DNA of 47,550 bases from Opitutia bacterium (lineage in GTDB: Bacteria; Verrucomicrobiota; Verrucomicrobiia; Opitutales; Opitutaceae): positions 1 through 47,550 of the forward strand of contig JACQFT010000163.1 in assembly GCA_016199925.1 (NCBI GenBank), in the 5' to 3' direction. This document shows positions 40,041 to 47,550 of this stretch, piece after piece; positions within the stretch are counted from its first letter, which is position 1, and the number at the start of each line of letters is the position of its first letter. The notes below the pieces were generated by a model that was not told the DNA's origin, did not search any database, and worked only from the letters and a program-made list of their open reading frames with translations. The position numbers and the translations under genes were made by a program.

Positions 40041-41342
40041 TCAGGGCTGGAGGGAGTAGATGGTGACGGCGCGCGTGGGTGGCGTGGCGGTGGGCGGGTC
40101 GAAGAGCGCCCAGCCGGATTGGCCGGCGAAGAAATACCTGCCGTCGGCAAAGCAGCCGAGCGCGAGGTCGTTCATCGCGGGGACACCGGAGACGAGAACC
40201 TTGACGGCGGTGACGTGCTCGCCGCTCGCATCGAGGGCGAGGCGAAGGAGGCGGGCGGGCGCGCCGTTGTTCTGGGTGGCGACGAGGCCGGCGGGCGTGA
40301 GCGCGAGGCCGTCGAGGCCGATGAAGGTGGCGCCGGCGGGCGGGAGGAGGCGGGCGGCGCGGCGGGTGGCGGTCTCGACGCGGAAGAGGCCGTTGAGGTA
40401 GTCGCTGAAGTAGAAAAATTTCCCGTCGGGGGTGAAGGCGATGCCTTGGGGCGAAGAGTAGGCTGCGTCGTCGTCGAGATATTTCTCCAGCGCCGTGGCG
40501 CCGGGCGCGAGGCGCCAGATGATCGGAGAGAAACTGTCGGTCGCGTAAACGGAACCGTCGGGGGCGACGGCGAGATCGCCGAGGACGTGCTTGCGGCCGT
40601 CGGCGGGGACCAGCGCGAGGCCGAGGAGCTTGCCGGTCGCGAGGTCGTAGCGGGCGAGGCCGGTCTTGTTTTCGTCGGCGGGGGTGTAGCCGCTCATCTC
40701 GGGCACGGCGGCAGTCGCGGCGTAGAGCGCGTGGCGGTGTTCGTCGATGGCCACGCCGAAGACGCCGAGGAGTTCGTCGGTGGCGGCGGAGAATTTTGAA
40801 AGGCGGCCCGCCGCATCGCGGCGCCAGACGCAGCGGTTGTGGACATCGCCGAAGAAAAACTCGCCGGTCGCAGCGCGGTGGGCGATGCCCTCAATGATCC
40901 CGGTCATGTCCGGCAGCGTGAATGCGGCGTCGGCCGAGCCGCGCGGCGCGCGGTTGGCGGCGAAGCGTTTTTCCAGCGCGGCGAACTCCGGCCGCTCGCG
41001 CAACGGGGCGAAGGCGGGCTGGCGCGCGACGTTGAGCGACACGCCGAGATCGGCCGCGCGGTTGAGCGTGGCGAAGGCCGCGTCGGGGTGTTGGTTGACC
41101 GCCTGCGCGATGGCGGCGACGAGGAGAAAGCGCGGGTAGTCGGGGCGCGCGGCGACGGCGGCCTCGGCTTTCTCGAGCATCAGCGGGAGCTGGTCCGCTT
41201 TCATCGCGGCCTCCGCTTCGTGGATGAGCTGCTGGGGTCGCGGCTCGGCCCAGAGAGCGAGCGTCAGTGCGAAGGCGAGCGCGAGCGTCAGCAGAACCCG
41301 GGTGTGGACGCGGAAATGCAGGGAGAGAGACGGCAACAGCAT
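40041..41342 (-). CDS. exported SMP-30/NHL-like beta-propeller protein
   Basis: 433 residues from ATG 41342. An N-terminal membrane-spanning/signal segment VLLTLALAFALTLALWA, then a helical, TPR-like part (about 35-125: LIHEAEAAMKADQLPLMLEKAEAAVAARPDYPRF). The rest is a six-bladed propeller with repeated strand motifs: GIAHRAATGEFFFGDV, FGVAIDEHRHALYAA, LGDLAVAPDGSVYATDS, PQGIAFTPDGKFFYFSD, LDGLALTPAGLVATQN, MNDLALGCFADGRYFF. This resembles SMP-30/gluconolactonase-like or NHL proteins; no catalytic residues can be assigned with confidence. An upstream ATG at 41399 would add 19 residues with no benefit. Located between P10 and the DUF4097 gene. Confidence 0.8.
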   Translation of the reverse strand: MLLPSLSLHFRVHTRVLLTLALAFALTLALWAEPRPQQLIHEAEAAMKADQLPLMLEKAEAAVAARPDYPRFLLVAAIAQAVNQHPDAAFATLNRAADLGVSLNVARQPAFAPLRERPEFAALEKRFAANRAPRGSADAAFTLPDMTGIIEGIAHRAATGEFFFGDVHNRCVWRRDAAGRLSKFSAATDELLGVFGVAIDEHRHALYAATAAVPEMSGYTPADENKTGLARYDLATGKLLGLALVPADGRKHVLGDLAVAPDGSVYATDSFSPIIWRLAPGATALEKYLDDDAAYSSPQGIAFTPDGKFFYFSDYLNGLFRVETATRRAARLLPPAGATFIGLDGLALTPAGLVATQNNGAPARLLRLALDASGEHVTAVKVLVSGVPAMNDLALGCFADGRYFFAGQSGWALFDPPTATPPTRAVTIYSLQP

Positions 41343-41504
41343 ACGCGCGATCTGCAAGGCTTGTGCCAAGCGCGGGGGCCGGTGGCGGTAGCTGGGCATC
41401 AAGGGGATAAATTTCCGAAGGAGGAATGGGAGGAGAATGGCGCGGCGAAAGTGAAATTTTGTTGTCCCAAGAATGGGAAGCGGAGGCGGGTGGAGGCGGC
41501 GGCG

Positions 41505-41553
41505 GACACGGAGGTCGCAAACGCATGGACGACACGGAGGTCGTCGCTCCACA
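41505..41553. repeat. intergenic repeat with GACACGGAGGTCG twice
   Basis: GACACGGAGGTCG occurs at 41505-41517 and 41531-41543, the second followed by TCGCTCCAC. It lies between the DUF4097 gene and the propeller gene. I recall GTGGAGCGACGACCTCCGTG as a dispersed Opitutus-type repeat; this is from memory. Confidence 0.55.
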
Positions 41554-41569
41554 GAGTTTGCCGCCGAGT

Positions 41570-42331
41570 CTATTTCGCCTCGAGGCGGAGGCTGCCGTTG
41601 ACGGAGTCGAGGACGAGGTCGGGGCCGTCTTCGCCGATGACGCCACGGAGCGAGCGCCGGCCGGAGCTTTCGAGGCGGATCGGGAAATCGCAGACGATCC
41701 GGCCATTGACGGTGTCGGCTTTCACGCGACCGGTGGCCTCGGGCGGGAGGCGCAGGGTGCAGGAGCCGTTCACGGTGTCGAGGACGACGCGGCGGGTGTC
41801 GTGCAGGGTGTCGTAGCTGGCGGTGATGGAGCCGTTGACGGTGTCGAAGCGGCCGTCGGCGGCGAGGCCGGTGGCGCGGATGCGGCCGTTCACGGTGTCG
41901 AGGTCGACGGGGCCGCGGACGCCGGTGACGGTGATGTCGGCGTTGACGGAATCGATTTTCTGGAGGCGGGCGCCGGCGGGCACCATGAGTTTGTAGCGGA
42001 CTTCGCCGCGCGCGTTGCCGTGGCCGAACCAAAAGAAGCCGAAGCTGTTTTTCGGTTGCCTGGTCTTGAGCGCGAGGCGGGTGGGCGAGGCGTCGATGAG
42101 GATTTCGAGGCGCTTGAGTTCGTCGGCGTTGCGCGCGCGCTTCACGGCTTCGACGCGCACTTCGGGTCGGTCCCAGCCGGTGATCTCGATGTCGCCGTTG
42201 ACGGTATCGAGACTGACGGTGCCGTCGGCGGTGAGCGGATAGGATCGGGAAAAATTCTCGGTGACGGTGGCGTGGGCGGCGACCGTGAGGATGAGGAGGG
42301 CGGGGAGCAGGAGCAGGCGGGCGGGGTTCAT
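41570..42331 (-). CDS. exported DUF4097-type protein with seven D(T/S)VN(G/A) repeats
   Basis: 253 residues. Signal peptide MNPARLLLLPALLILTVAAHA. The mature protein is built of repeated two-strand units each containing D-T/S-V-N-G/A: LDTVNGDIEI, IDSVNADITV, LDTVNGRIRA, FDTVNGSITA, LDTVNGSCTL, ADTVNGRIVC, LDSVNGSLRL. This matches the right-handed beta-helix pattern of DUF4097 'putative adhesin' domains, often found in envelope proteins. The role in this cluster is unknown. The start at 42331 is preceded by a C/T-rich leader. Between it and P11 lie a heptamer array and the longest polypurine hairpin. Confidence 0.87.
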   Translation of the reverse strand: MNPARLLLLPALLILTVAAHATVTENFSRSYPLTADGTVSLDTVNGDIEITGWDRPEVRVEAVKRARNADELKRLEILIDASPTRLALKTRQPKNSFGFFWFGHGNARGEVRYKLMVPAGARLQKIDSVNADITVTGVRGPVDLDTVNGRIRATGLAADGRFDTVNGSITASYDTLHDTRRVVLDTVNGSCTLRLPPEATGRVKADTVNGRIVCDFPIRLESSGRRSLRGVIGEDGPDLVLDSVNGSLRLEAK

Positions 42332-42362
42332 GGCGAGGAGCGAAGGGGGTGAAGCGTTTGGG

Positions 42363-42397
42363 ATTTTCGATTCTGGATTCTCGATTTTCGATTGGCG
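42363..42397. repeat. tandem heptamer repeat, ATTYTCG-like x5
   Basis: Units ATTTTCG, ATTCTGG, ATTCTCG, ATTTTCG, ATTGGCG in direct succession, 31 bases upstream of the DUF4097 start. Same period as the other arrays but an unrelated unit sequence. Confidence 0.75.
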
Positions 42398-42418
42398 GAG
42401 CCGGCGGCGGGCGACGGG

Positions 42419-42532
42419 AATCTTTCTCGTTCTCTTAATCTTTCTCTTTCGTCAGGGAGGTGGGTGAGCGAGGAGCGGGGAGGAAGAGGAAGAGAACGAG
42501 AAAGATTAAGAGAAAGAGGAAAGAGAAAGATT
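42419..42532. repeat. polypyrimidine/polypurine inverted repeat (copy A, longest)
   Basis: The pyrimidine arm starts AATCTTTCTCGTTCTCTTAA, with the spacer containing CGTCAGGGAGG and GTGAGCGAGGAGCGGGGAGG. The purine arm GAAGAGAACGAGAAAGATTA and following AGAGAAAGAGGAAAG reaches AAGATT directly before the P11 stop codon. The arms could form a stem of roughly 30 or more base pairs. Confidence 0.85.
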
Positions 42533-45064
42533 CTACTCGGAGCGCAGGGCGGTGAGCGGGCTGACGCGGGTGGCGCGGCGGGCGGGGACGAAGGTGGCGA
42601 GGAGGGAGACGGTGGCGAGCAGGAGGCCGACGGAGGCGTAAGTGGCCGGATCGACGGGGCTGACCCCGAAGAGAAAGTTCTGGATGCCGTCGGCGCCGAG
42701 CGTGCCGAGCAAGAAGGCGGAGCCGAGGCCGAGCGACAGGCCGAGACCGACTTGCCACAAACCTTGTCGGAGCACGAGGCCGAGGATTCTGTTGGCATCG
42801 GCGCCGAGGGCCATGCGGATGCCGAACTCCTGGGTGCGCTGGTTGACCGAGAACGACATGATGCCGTAGAGGCCGACGGACGCGAGGAGCAGGGCGACGC
42901 TGCCGAAGGCGGCGAAGAGCTGGGCGACGATCTTGTTCTGGCCGATGAACCCGTCCTGGTTGGCCTTGGGCGTGTTCACGAAGTAGAGCGGGAGGTTCGG
43001 GTCGGCGCGTTTCACCTCGGCGCGGAGGGCCGCGAGGGCCGCTTCGCCGCGCTGGCCGCCACGGGGGCGCACGACGACGGTGCCGAACTGCGGCACGACG
43101 GCCTCCTTGGCCACCTCGGCCTGAAACAGTCCGGCGTAGAACGGCACATAGAAACCGGCATCATCGACCTCGGGGTTGTTGAAGGGCCCCTGCATCCGCA
43201 CCGTGCTGACGACGCCGACAATCGTGCGCCAGGGCCCGAGCTGCAGGCCGTTGTTGAGGCTGACCCGCAGGCGGCGGCCGAGCGGACTCTCGTTGCCGAA
43301 ATGCTTTTGGGCGAACGCGGCGTTGATGACGGCGACGGGCAATTTGGCGTCGAGGTCGCCGGCGTCGAAGTCGCGCCCTTCGGTCAGTTTCTGGCGGGTG
43401 ACGGCGAAGTAGCCGTCGCTCACGAGCTCGAAGTTGGCGTTGGGGCGGTCGCGGTCGGACTGATAGGTTTTGCCCTCGATCTCGACCGGGGTGTTGCCGT
43501 CAAAAACCATTTGTTGGCGGCTGGTGAGGGCGGCGGCTTCGATCTCGGGATGGGCGCGGAGTTGTTGCACGAGGCGGTCGTAGAACAGGCGGCGCGCGGC
43601 GCCGGTCGGGTAGTCGCCGTCCATCAGGCCCATGCGGGCGGACATGAGGTCGGAGGTGTCGTAGCCGTAGTCGATGGCGTATTGCTTGGTGATGGAACGG
43701 ACCTGCAGGATGGAACCGATGAGGAGCACGCAGCTCAGCACGAGCTGGAGCACGACCAGGGCGCGGGTGACAAAATTGACGGTGCGGCTGGTGTTGCCGC
43801 GTCCGCTTTCCTTGAGCACTTCGCCGGCGCCGGCGCGGGAGGACATCCAGGCCGGCACGAGACCGGAGACGAGGGCGGCCAGCAGCGTGGCGGCCAGGGT
43901 GAAGGCGAGCACCGGGCCGTCGATGTCGAAGGTCATATACGAGGGCGGGGGATTGGTCTGGTGGCGCAAGGCGGCGTCGATGAAGCCCACGGTCCAGAAG
44001 GACAAGGCCACGCCGACCACGGCGCCGAGCAGCGCGACGAGCAGGCTCTCGGTCAGCATCTGGCGGACGAGGCGCGCGCGGGTGGCGCCGAGCGAGGAAC
44101 GGATGGCCAGTTCCTTGGAGCGCAGGGTCGCGCGGGCGAACTGCATGTTCATGACGTTGACGCAGGCGATGAGGAGCACGACGACGCAGAAGCCGAGCAT
44201 GGTGAAAAGCAAGGGCTTGGTCTGGTTGCCGAGGAAGGCCTGGAGCAGCGGCTGCACGCGGGCGGCGGTCAGGTTTTTGTGCGAGGCGGGATAGGCCCGG
44301 GAAAAATTCTTGGCGAGGGCGTTGAACTCGGCGGCGGCCTGGTCGAGGGCGACGCCCGGGCGCAGGGCGGCGAGCACCGACACGGTGTTGCCGGCGGCGT
44401 CGGCGTCGGAGCGCGGCTTGACGGGGTATTCGCCGTAGAGGGGAATCCAGAGCTGCTCGTTCACCGGGAAATTGAAGCCGGCCGGCATCACGCCGATGAT
44501 CGTGGCCGGCGTGCCGTTGAGCCGGATGCTGCGACCGACGGCGGTCGGGTCACCGCCGAAGTCCCGCTGCCAGATCTGCTGGCTGATGAGGGCGACCTTC
44601 TCGGCGCCGGGCAGGTTGTCGGCGGCGGTGAAGTCGCGCCCGAGCGCCGGCTTGACGCCGAGCACGCGGAAAAAGTCCGGCGTCACATAGGCGCCGGTCT
44701 GCCGCTGGGGATTGCCTGCGACGGTGAGGTTGACGGTCGAACCGTTGAGGTAGGCGGCGATCCACTCGGTGGATTTCACGCCGGCTCTGAACTCCTCGAA
44801 GTCGGCGGTGTAGACGAAGCCGGCGCCGTTGTTGCCGTTGTTGTTGTTGCCCTGGGTCGGGTCGATGAAGCCCGCGCTGATGAGGCGGTCGGCGTTGGGA
44901 TAGGAGAAGCCGCGCAGCATGACGCCGTTCACGACGCTGAACATCGTCGTCACGCCGCAGATGCCGAGGGCGAGCACAGTGGCGGCGAGCGCGCAAAAGC
45001 CGCGCTCCTTGATGAGCACGCGGAGGCCGATGCGGAGATCCTGGGCGAGGGTCGAGAAGAACAT
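42533..45064 (-). CDS. ADOP-family permease, subgroup 2, P11
   Basis: 843 residues, closest to P10. MFFSTLAQDLRIGLRVLIKERGF, TM1 with LALGICGVTTMFSVV. A DPTQGNNNNGNNGAGF stretch near residue 68-83, coded by GTT/GTTGCC triplet repeats (about 44825-44855), is absent from P10. Then first MacB_PCD domain (KVALISQQIWQRDFGGD, GVMPAGF), FtsX helices (VVLLIACVNVMNMQFARA), loop EVLKESGRGNTSR, TM5, second MacB_PCD domain (VAVINAAFAQKHFGNESPLG), terminal FtsX block ending RVSPLTALRSE, the same ending as P12. It starts 18 bases after the P12 stop, so P12-P11 are one operon. Confidence 0.93.
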   Translation of the reverse strand: MFFSTLAQDLRIGLRVLIKERGFCALAATVLALGICGVTTMFSVVNGVMLRGFSYPNADRLISAGFIDPTQGNNNNGNNGAGFVYTADFEEFRAGVKSTEWIAAYLNGSTVNLTVAGNPQRQTGAYVTPDFFRVLGVKPALGRDFTAADNLPGAEKVALISQQIWQRDFGGDPTAVGRSIRLNGTPATIIGVMPAGFNFPVNEQLWIPLYGEYPVKPRSDADAAGNTVSVLAALRPGVALDQAAAEFNALAKNFSRAYPASHKNLTAARVQPLLQAFLGNQTKPLLFTMLGFCVVVLLIACVNVMNMQFARATLRSKELAIRSSLGATRARLVRQMLTESLLVALLGAVVGVALSFWTVGFIDAALRHQTNPPPSYMTFDIDGPVLAFTLAATLLAALVSGLVPAWMSSRAGAGEVLKESGRGNTSRTVNFVTRALVVLQLVLSCVLLIGSILQVRSITKQYAIDYGYDTSDLMSARMGLMDGDYPTGAARRLFYDRLVQQLRAHPEIEAAALTSRQQMVFDGNTPVEIEGKTYQSDRDRPNANFELVSDGYFAVTRQKLTEGRDFDAGDLDAKLPVAVINAAFAQKHFGNESPLGRRLRVSLNNGLQLGPWRTIVGVVSTVRMQGPFNNPEVDDAGFYVPFYAGLFQAEVAKEAVVPQFGTVVVRPRGGQRGEAALAALRAEVKRADPNLPLYFVNTPKANQDGFIGQNKIVAQLFAAFGSVALLLASVGLYGIMSFSVNQRTQEFGIRMALGADANRILGLVLRQGLWQVGLGLSLGLGSAFLLGTLGADGIQNFLFGVSPVDPATYASVGLLLATVSLLATFVPARRATRVSPLTALRSE

Positions 45065-45082
45065 GGGGTGGCGGGTTGAGGG

Positions 45083-47550
45083 TTATTCGGAGCGGAGGGC
45101 GGTAAGGGGGCTGACGCGAGTAGCTCGCTGCGCGGGGAAGTAGCAGGCGAGCAGGCCGACGGTGGCGAGCACGGCGGGGGCGACGACAAAGGTCATGGGG
45201 TCCACGGGGCTGACTTGGTAGAGCATCGTCGCGAGCGCCTGGCCGAGGCCCAGGCCGAGGAGCAGGCCGAGCGTGATGCCGGTGACGATCATGGCAGTGC
45301 CTTCGCGGAGGATCATTTTTTGCACGGCGCCGGGCTCGGCCCCGAGTGCCATGCGGATGCCGATCTCGCGAGTGCGGCGGGCGACGGAGTAAGCTTTCAC
45401 GCCGTAGAGGCCGACGGCGGCGAGCACGAGAGCGAGGCCGCCGAAGACGGAGAACAGCGCCGCGCCGACGCGCACGATCCAGAGTTCGACGCTGCCGTCG
45501 AGGTGCTGGCGAAAGGTCTTGGTGGCGAGCAGCGGCACGCCGGGCGCGGCGAGGCGGAACTCGCGGCGCACGGTGTCGAGAACCGCGGCCTCGGTGCCCG
45601 GCGCACGGGCGGCGGTGCGGAGATGGAAGAACACGTTGCTCTGGAAACCTTGCGCGAAGGGCACGTAGATCGCGCCGCCGTGGTCCGGGGTGAACAGTTC
45701 CCAGCGCGTGTCGGGGACGATGCCGACGACCTCGATGGACTTGGGGTCGCCGGGCTGGCCGGTGAGGCTGGCGCTCGAGCCCGCGGTGCCGTTGGCCCCG
45801 CCGCCGGCGGCTTTGGGGGCGTCGCGCTCGGCGAACTGGAGGCGCTGGCCGAGGGCGTTGCCGTCGGGCCAGAGTTTTTTCGCGAGCGCCTCGTCGATGA
45901 TGGCGACGGCGGGAGCGCCGGCGGACTCGGTCTCCGCTTTGGTGAAGGCGCGGCCGCGGAGGAGCGGCAGGCCGAGGGTGGAAAAATAGCCGGCGCCGAC
46001 GCTGTTCCAACGGGCGTTGAAGGCGAGGCCCTCGGCGGCGGTGGCGGGTTTCGCGTCCTTGGCGGGCACGGGGCCCGCGCGGAGCACGGCGCGATCGAGA
46101 CCGATCATGCCAAAGGGGACGGTGGCGGCGATGCTGACGGACTGAACGCCGGGCAACGCGGCGAGGCGGTCGCTGGCGGCTTGGTAGAGTTGGAGGCTGC
46201 GGGTCTGGTCGTAGCCGCCGAGGCTGGCGTCGGCTTCGAGCAGCAGGGTGTCGTCGGCGCGGAAGCCGGTGTTCACGCGGCCGGCGGCGACGGCGCCGCG
46301 CACGAAGAGACCGGCGGAGGTGAGCAACGCGAGGGAGAGCGCGAGCTGAGCGACGACGAGCGGATGGCGCGGCAGCCAGCGGGCGCGGCGCGGCGCGACA
46401 GCGTCTTCGCCGGCGTGGTCTTTCAGGCCGGTGAGGACATCGGTGCCGGAGAGCCGGAGGGCCGGCCCGAGGGCGAAGCCGAGCGTGGCGAGGGTGCAGA
46501 AGGCGAACGTGGCGGCGAAGAGGGCGGGGTTGGCGGCGCCTTGAAAAAACAAACCGACCGGGGCGAGGGCGCCGACGGTGCGCATGAGAATCTCGGTGGA
46601 CCAGGTGCCGAGCACAAAGCCGGCGAGGCCGCCGCCGAGCGCGAGCAGAAAGCCCTCGGTGAGCAACTGGCGCACGATGCGGGCGCGGCCGCCGCCGAGG
46701 GCGAGGCGGACGGCGAATTCCTTGCGGCGGGCGGTGCCGCGGGCGAGGAGGAGGTTGGCGAGGTTGAGGCAGGCGATAAGGAGCACGATACCCGCCATGG
46801 CGAGGAGTGCGCTGCCGAGAAAAACCATGGAGCTTTCGTCGGCCGGCGCGTTGCTGGTGCTGAGGCGCGGGACGCGGCGGGTGGTGAAGGTCTGCTCTTT
46901 CAGCTCGGTCGGAAAAGTCTCGCGCAGTTGGGCGGCGAGGGCTTTCAGGCCCGGCTCGGCGCCGGCCATCGTCAGGCCGGGCTTGAGGCGGCCGACGAGC
47001 ACGAGGCTGTAGGCGTCGGGGCGGTCGAGGGTGCGTCGGCCCTCGGAGGCGAAATCATTTTGGAGCAGGTTGTAGCAGCCGAGGGGAAAATAGAGCTCGG
47101 GGCCGAAGAGCATCATCGTGCCGCTGAAGCCCGGCGGCGCGATGCCGACGACGGTGAAGGGGCGCTCGTTCACGCGCTGGGTGCGGCCGACGAAATCGGC
47201 CGGCGCGCCGAGGCGCTGCCAGTAGTTGTAGCTGACGATCATCACCGGCACGGCGGCGCCGGGCTGCTCCTCGGCGGGGAGAAAGCCGCGGCCGCGGAGG
47301 AGCGGGACTTGCAGGGTGGAGAAATAGTTCGCGCTGACGAGGGCGCCGAAGGTGCGGCGCGCGGACTCGCCGTCGCCGACGCCGACGATGGCGACGCTGT
47401 GGGCCAGCATGTCGGTGAACGCGGTGTTGTGCGCCTGTAGCTCCTTGAAGACGGGATAGGAGAACATCCGAAATTTTTTCGGATCCTTCTCGTCCTGGGT
47501 GTAGAGCTGCACGACCTGCTGCTCGGCCGGCCACGGGCGCGGGCTGAAGA
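45083..47550 (-). CDS. ADOP-family permease, P12 (5' end beyond the window)
   Basis: At least 822 codons are visible and the frame is open to the window edge (FSPRPWPAEQQVVQLYTQDEKD), so the start codon and TM1 lie outside. A GTG at 47512 is internal. The first MacB_PCD domain contains RMFSYPVFKELQAHN, VMIVSYNYWQRLG and GIAPPGF. FtsX helices include IVLLIACLNLANLLLARG; the loop TGLKDHAGEDAVAPRR precedes TM5. The second MacB_PCD domain carries a small Gly/Ala-rich loop (KAAGGGANGTAGSSAS). The terminal FtsX block ends RVSPLTALRSE. It is first in an operon with P11. Confidence 0.9.
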   Translation of the reverse strand, partial: FSPRPWPAEQQVVQLYTQDEKDPKKFRMFSYPVFKELQAHNTAFTDMLAHSVAIVGVGDGESARRTFGALVSANYFSTLQVPLLRGRGFLPAEEQPGAAVPVMIVSYNYWQRLGAPADFVGRTQRVNERPFTVVGIAPPGFSGTMMLFGPELYFPLGCYNLLQNDFASEGRRTLDRPDAYSLVLVGRLKPGLTMAGAEPGLKALAAQLRETFPTELKEQTFTTRRVPRLSTSNAPADESSMVFLGSALLAMAGIVLLIACLNLANLLLARGTARRKEFAVRLALGGGRARIVRQLLTEGFLLALGGGLAGFVLGTWSTEILMRTVGALAPVGLFFQGAANPALFAATFAFCTLATLGFALGPALRLSGTDVLTGLKDHAGEDAVAPRRARWLPRHPLVVAQLALSLALLTSAGLFVRGAVAAGRVNTGFRADDTLLLEADASLGGYDQTRSLQLYQAASDRLAALPGVQSVSIAATVPFGMIGLDRAVLRAGPVPAKDAKPATAAEGLAFNARWNSVGAGYFSTLGLPLLRGRAFTKAETESAGAPAVAIIDEALAKKLWPDGNALGQRLQFAERDAPKAAGGGANGTAGSSASLTGQPGDPKSIEVVGIVPDTRWELFTPDHGGAIYVPFAQGFQSNVFFHLRTAARAPGTEAAVLDTVRREFRLAAPGVPLLATKTFRQHLDGSVELWIVRVGAALFSVFGGLALVLAAVGLYGVKAYSVARRTREIGIRMALGAEPGAVQKMILREGTAMIVTGITLGLLLGLGLGQALATMLYQVSPVDPMTFVVAPAVLATVGLLACYFPAQRATRVSPLTALRSE

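Noticed and set aside
1-47550. tRNA or rRNA genes
   Set aside because: I saw no cloverleaf-like or rRNA-like segment, though short RNA genes can be missed by eye.

Overview
The window comes from a high-GC Gram-negative genome. The best guess is a member of the Verrucomicrobiota, probably Opitutaceae-like. The reasons are the many acidobacterial/verrucomicrobial 'duplicated orphan permeases' (ADOP; MacB_PCD-FtsX-MacB_PCD-FtsX), an integron-integrase remnant of the type I associate with Verrucomicrobia, DUF1080 and DUF4097 proteins, and dispersed intergenic repeats of a kind I recall from Opitutaceae. This assignment is inference; there is no rRNA or housekeeping marker in the window.

Layout. 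285-1862: a metallo-beta-lactamase-fold hydrolase (minus) divergent from a secreted DUF1080 protein (plus). 2090-29882: a one-strand (minus) array that begins, in transcription order, with one MacB/LolD-type ATPase (29882-29217), runs through nine ADOP permeases (one broken by a deletion/frameshift) interspersed with an ankyrin protein and two secreted proteins of unknown role, and ends with a TolC-family outer-membrane protein (3619-2090). No HlyD/MacA adaptor is visible. 30021-31223: an Rsm22/METTL17-like methyltransferase. 31347-34555: a degenerate chromosomal integron: a gutted integron integrase pseudogene (plus), an attI-like site, four small minus-strand cassette genes, each followed by an imperfect inverted repeat resembling attC, and a small HTH-like gene. 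34647-37115: a second methyltransferase and a TPR protein. 37354-47550: a second minus-strand permease cluster with three more ADOPs (the last cut by the window edge), a beta-propeller protein and a DUF4097 protein. In total there are 12 ADOP paralogues in 47.5 kb.

How it may work. An ADOP is a fused pair of MacB-like half-permeases, so one polypeptide could supply the transmembrane part of a type VII (MacB-like) ABC machine. The single ATPase would be shared, or supplied from elsewhere, and the TolC-like protein could provide the outer-membrane exit. Substrates cannot be read from the sequence.

Intergenic DNA is unusually rich in small repeats: (i) polypurine/polypyrimidine inverted repeats abutting stop codons, (ii) tandem heptamers with different unit sequences, often upstream of starts, (iii) REP-like hairpins, and (iv) repeat-like in-frame inserts inside two methyltransferase genes. 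Most permease genes lack a Shine-Dalgarno sequence and have a C/T-rich leader instead, whereas an integron cassette gene and the small HTH gene do carry one.
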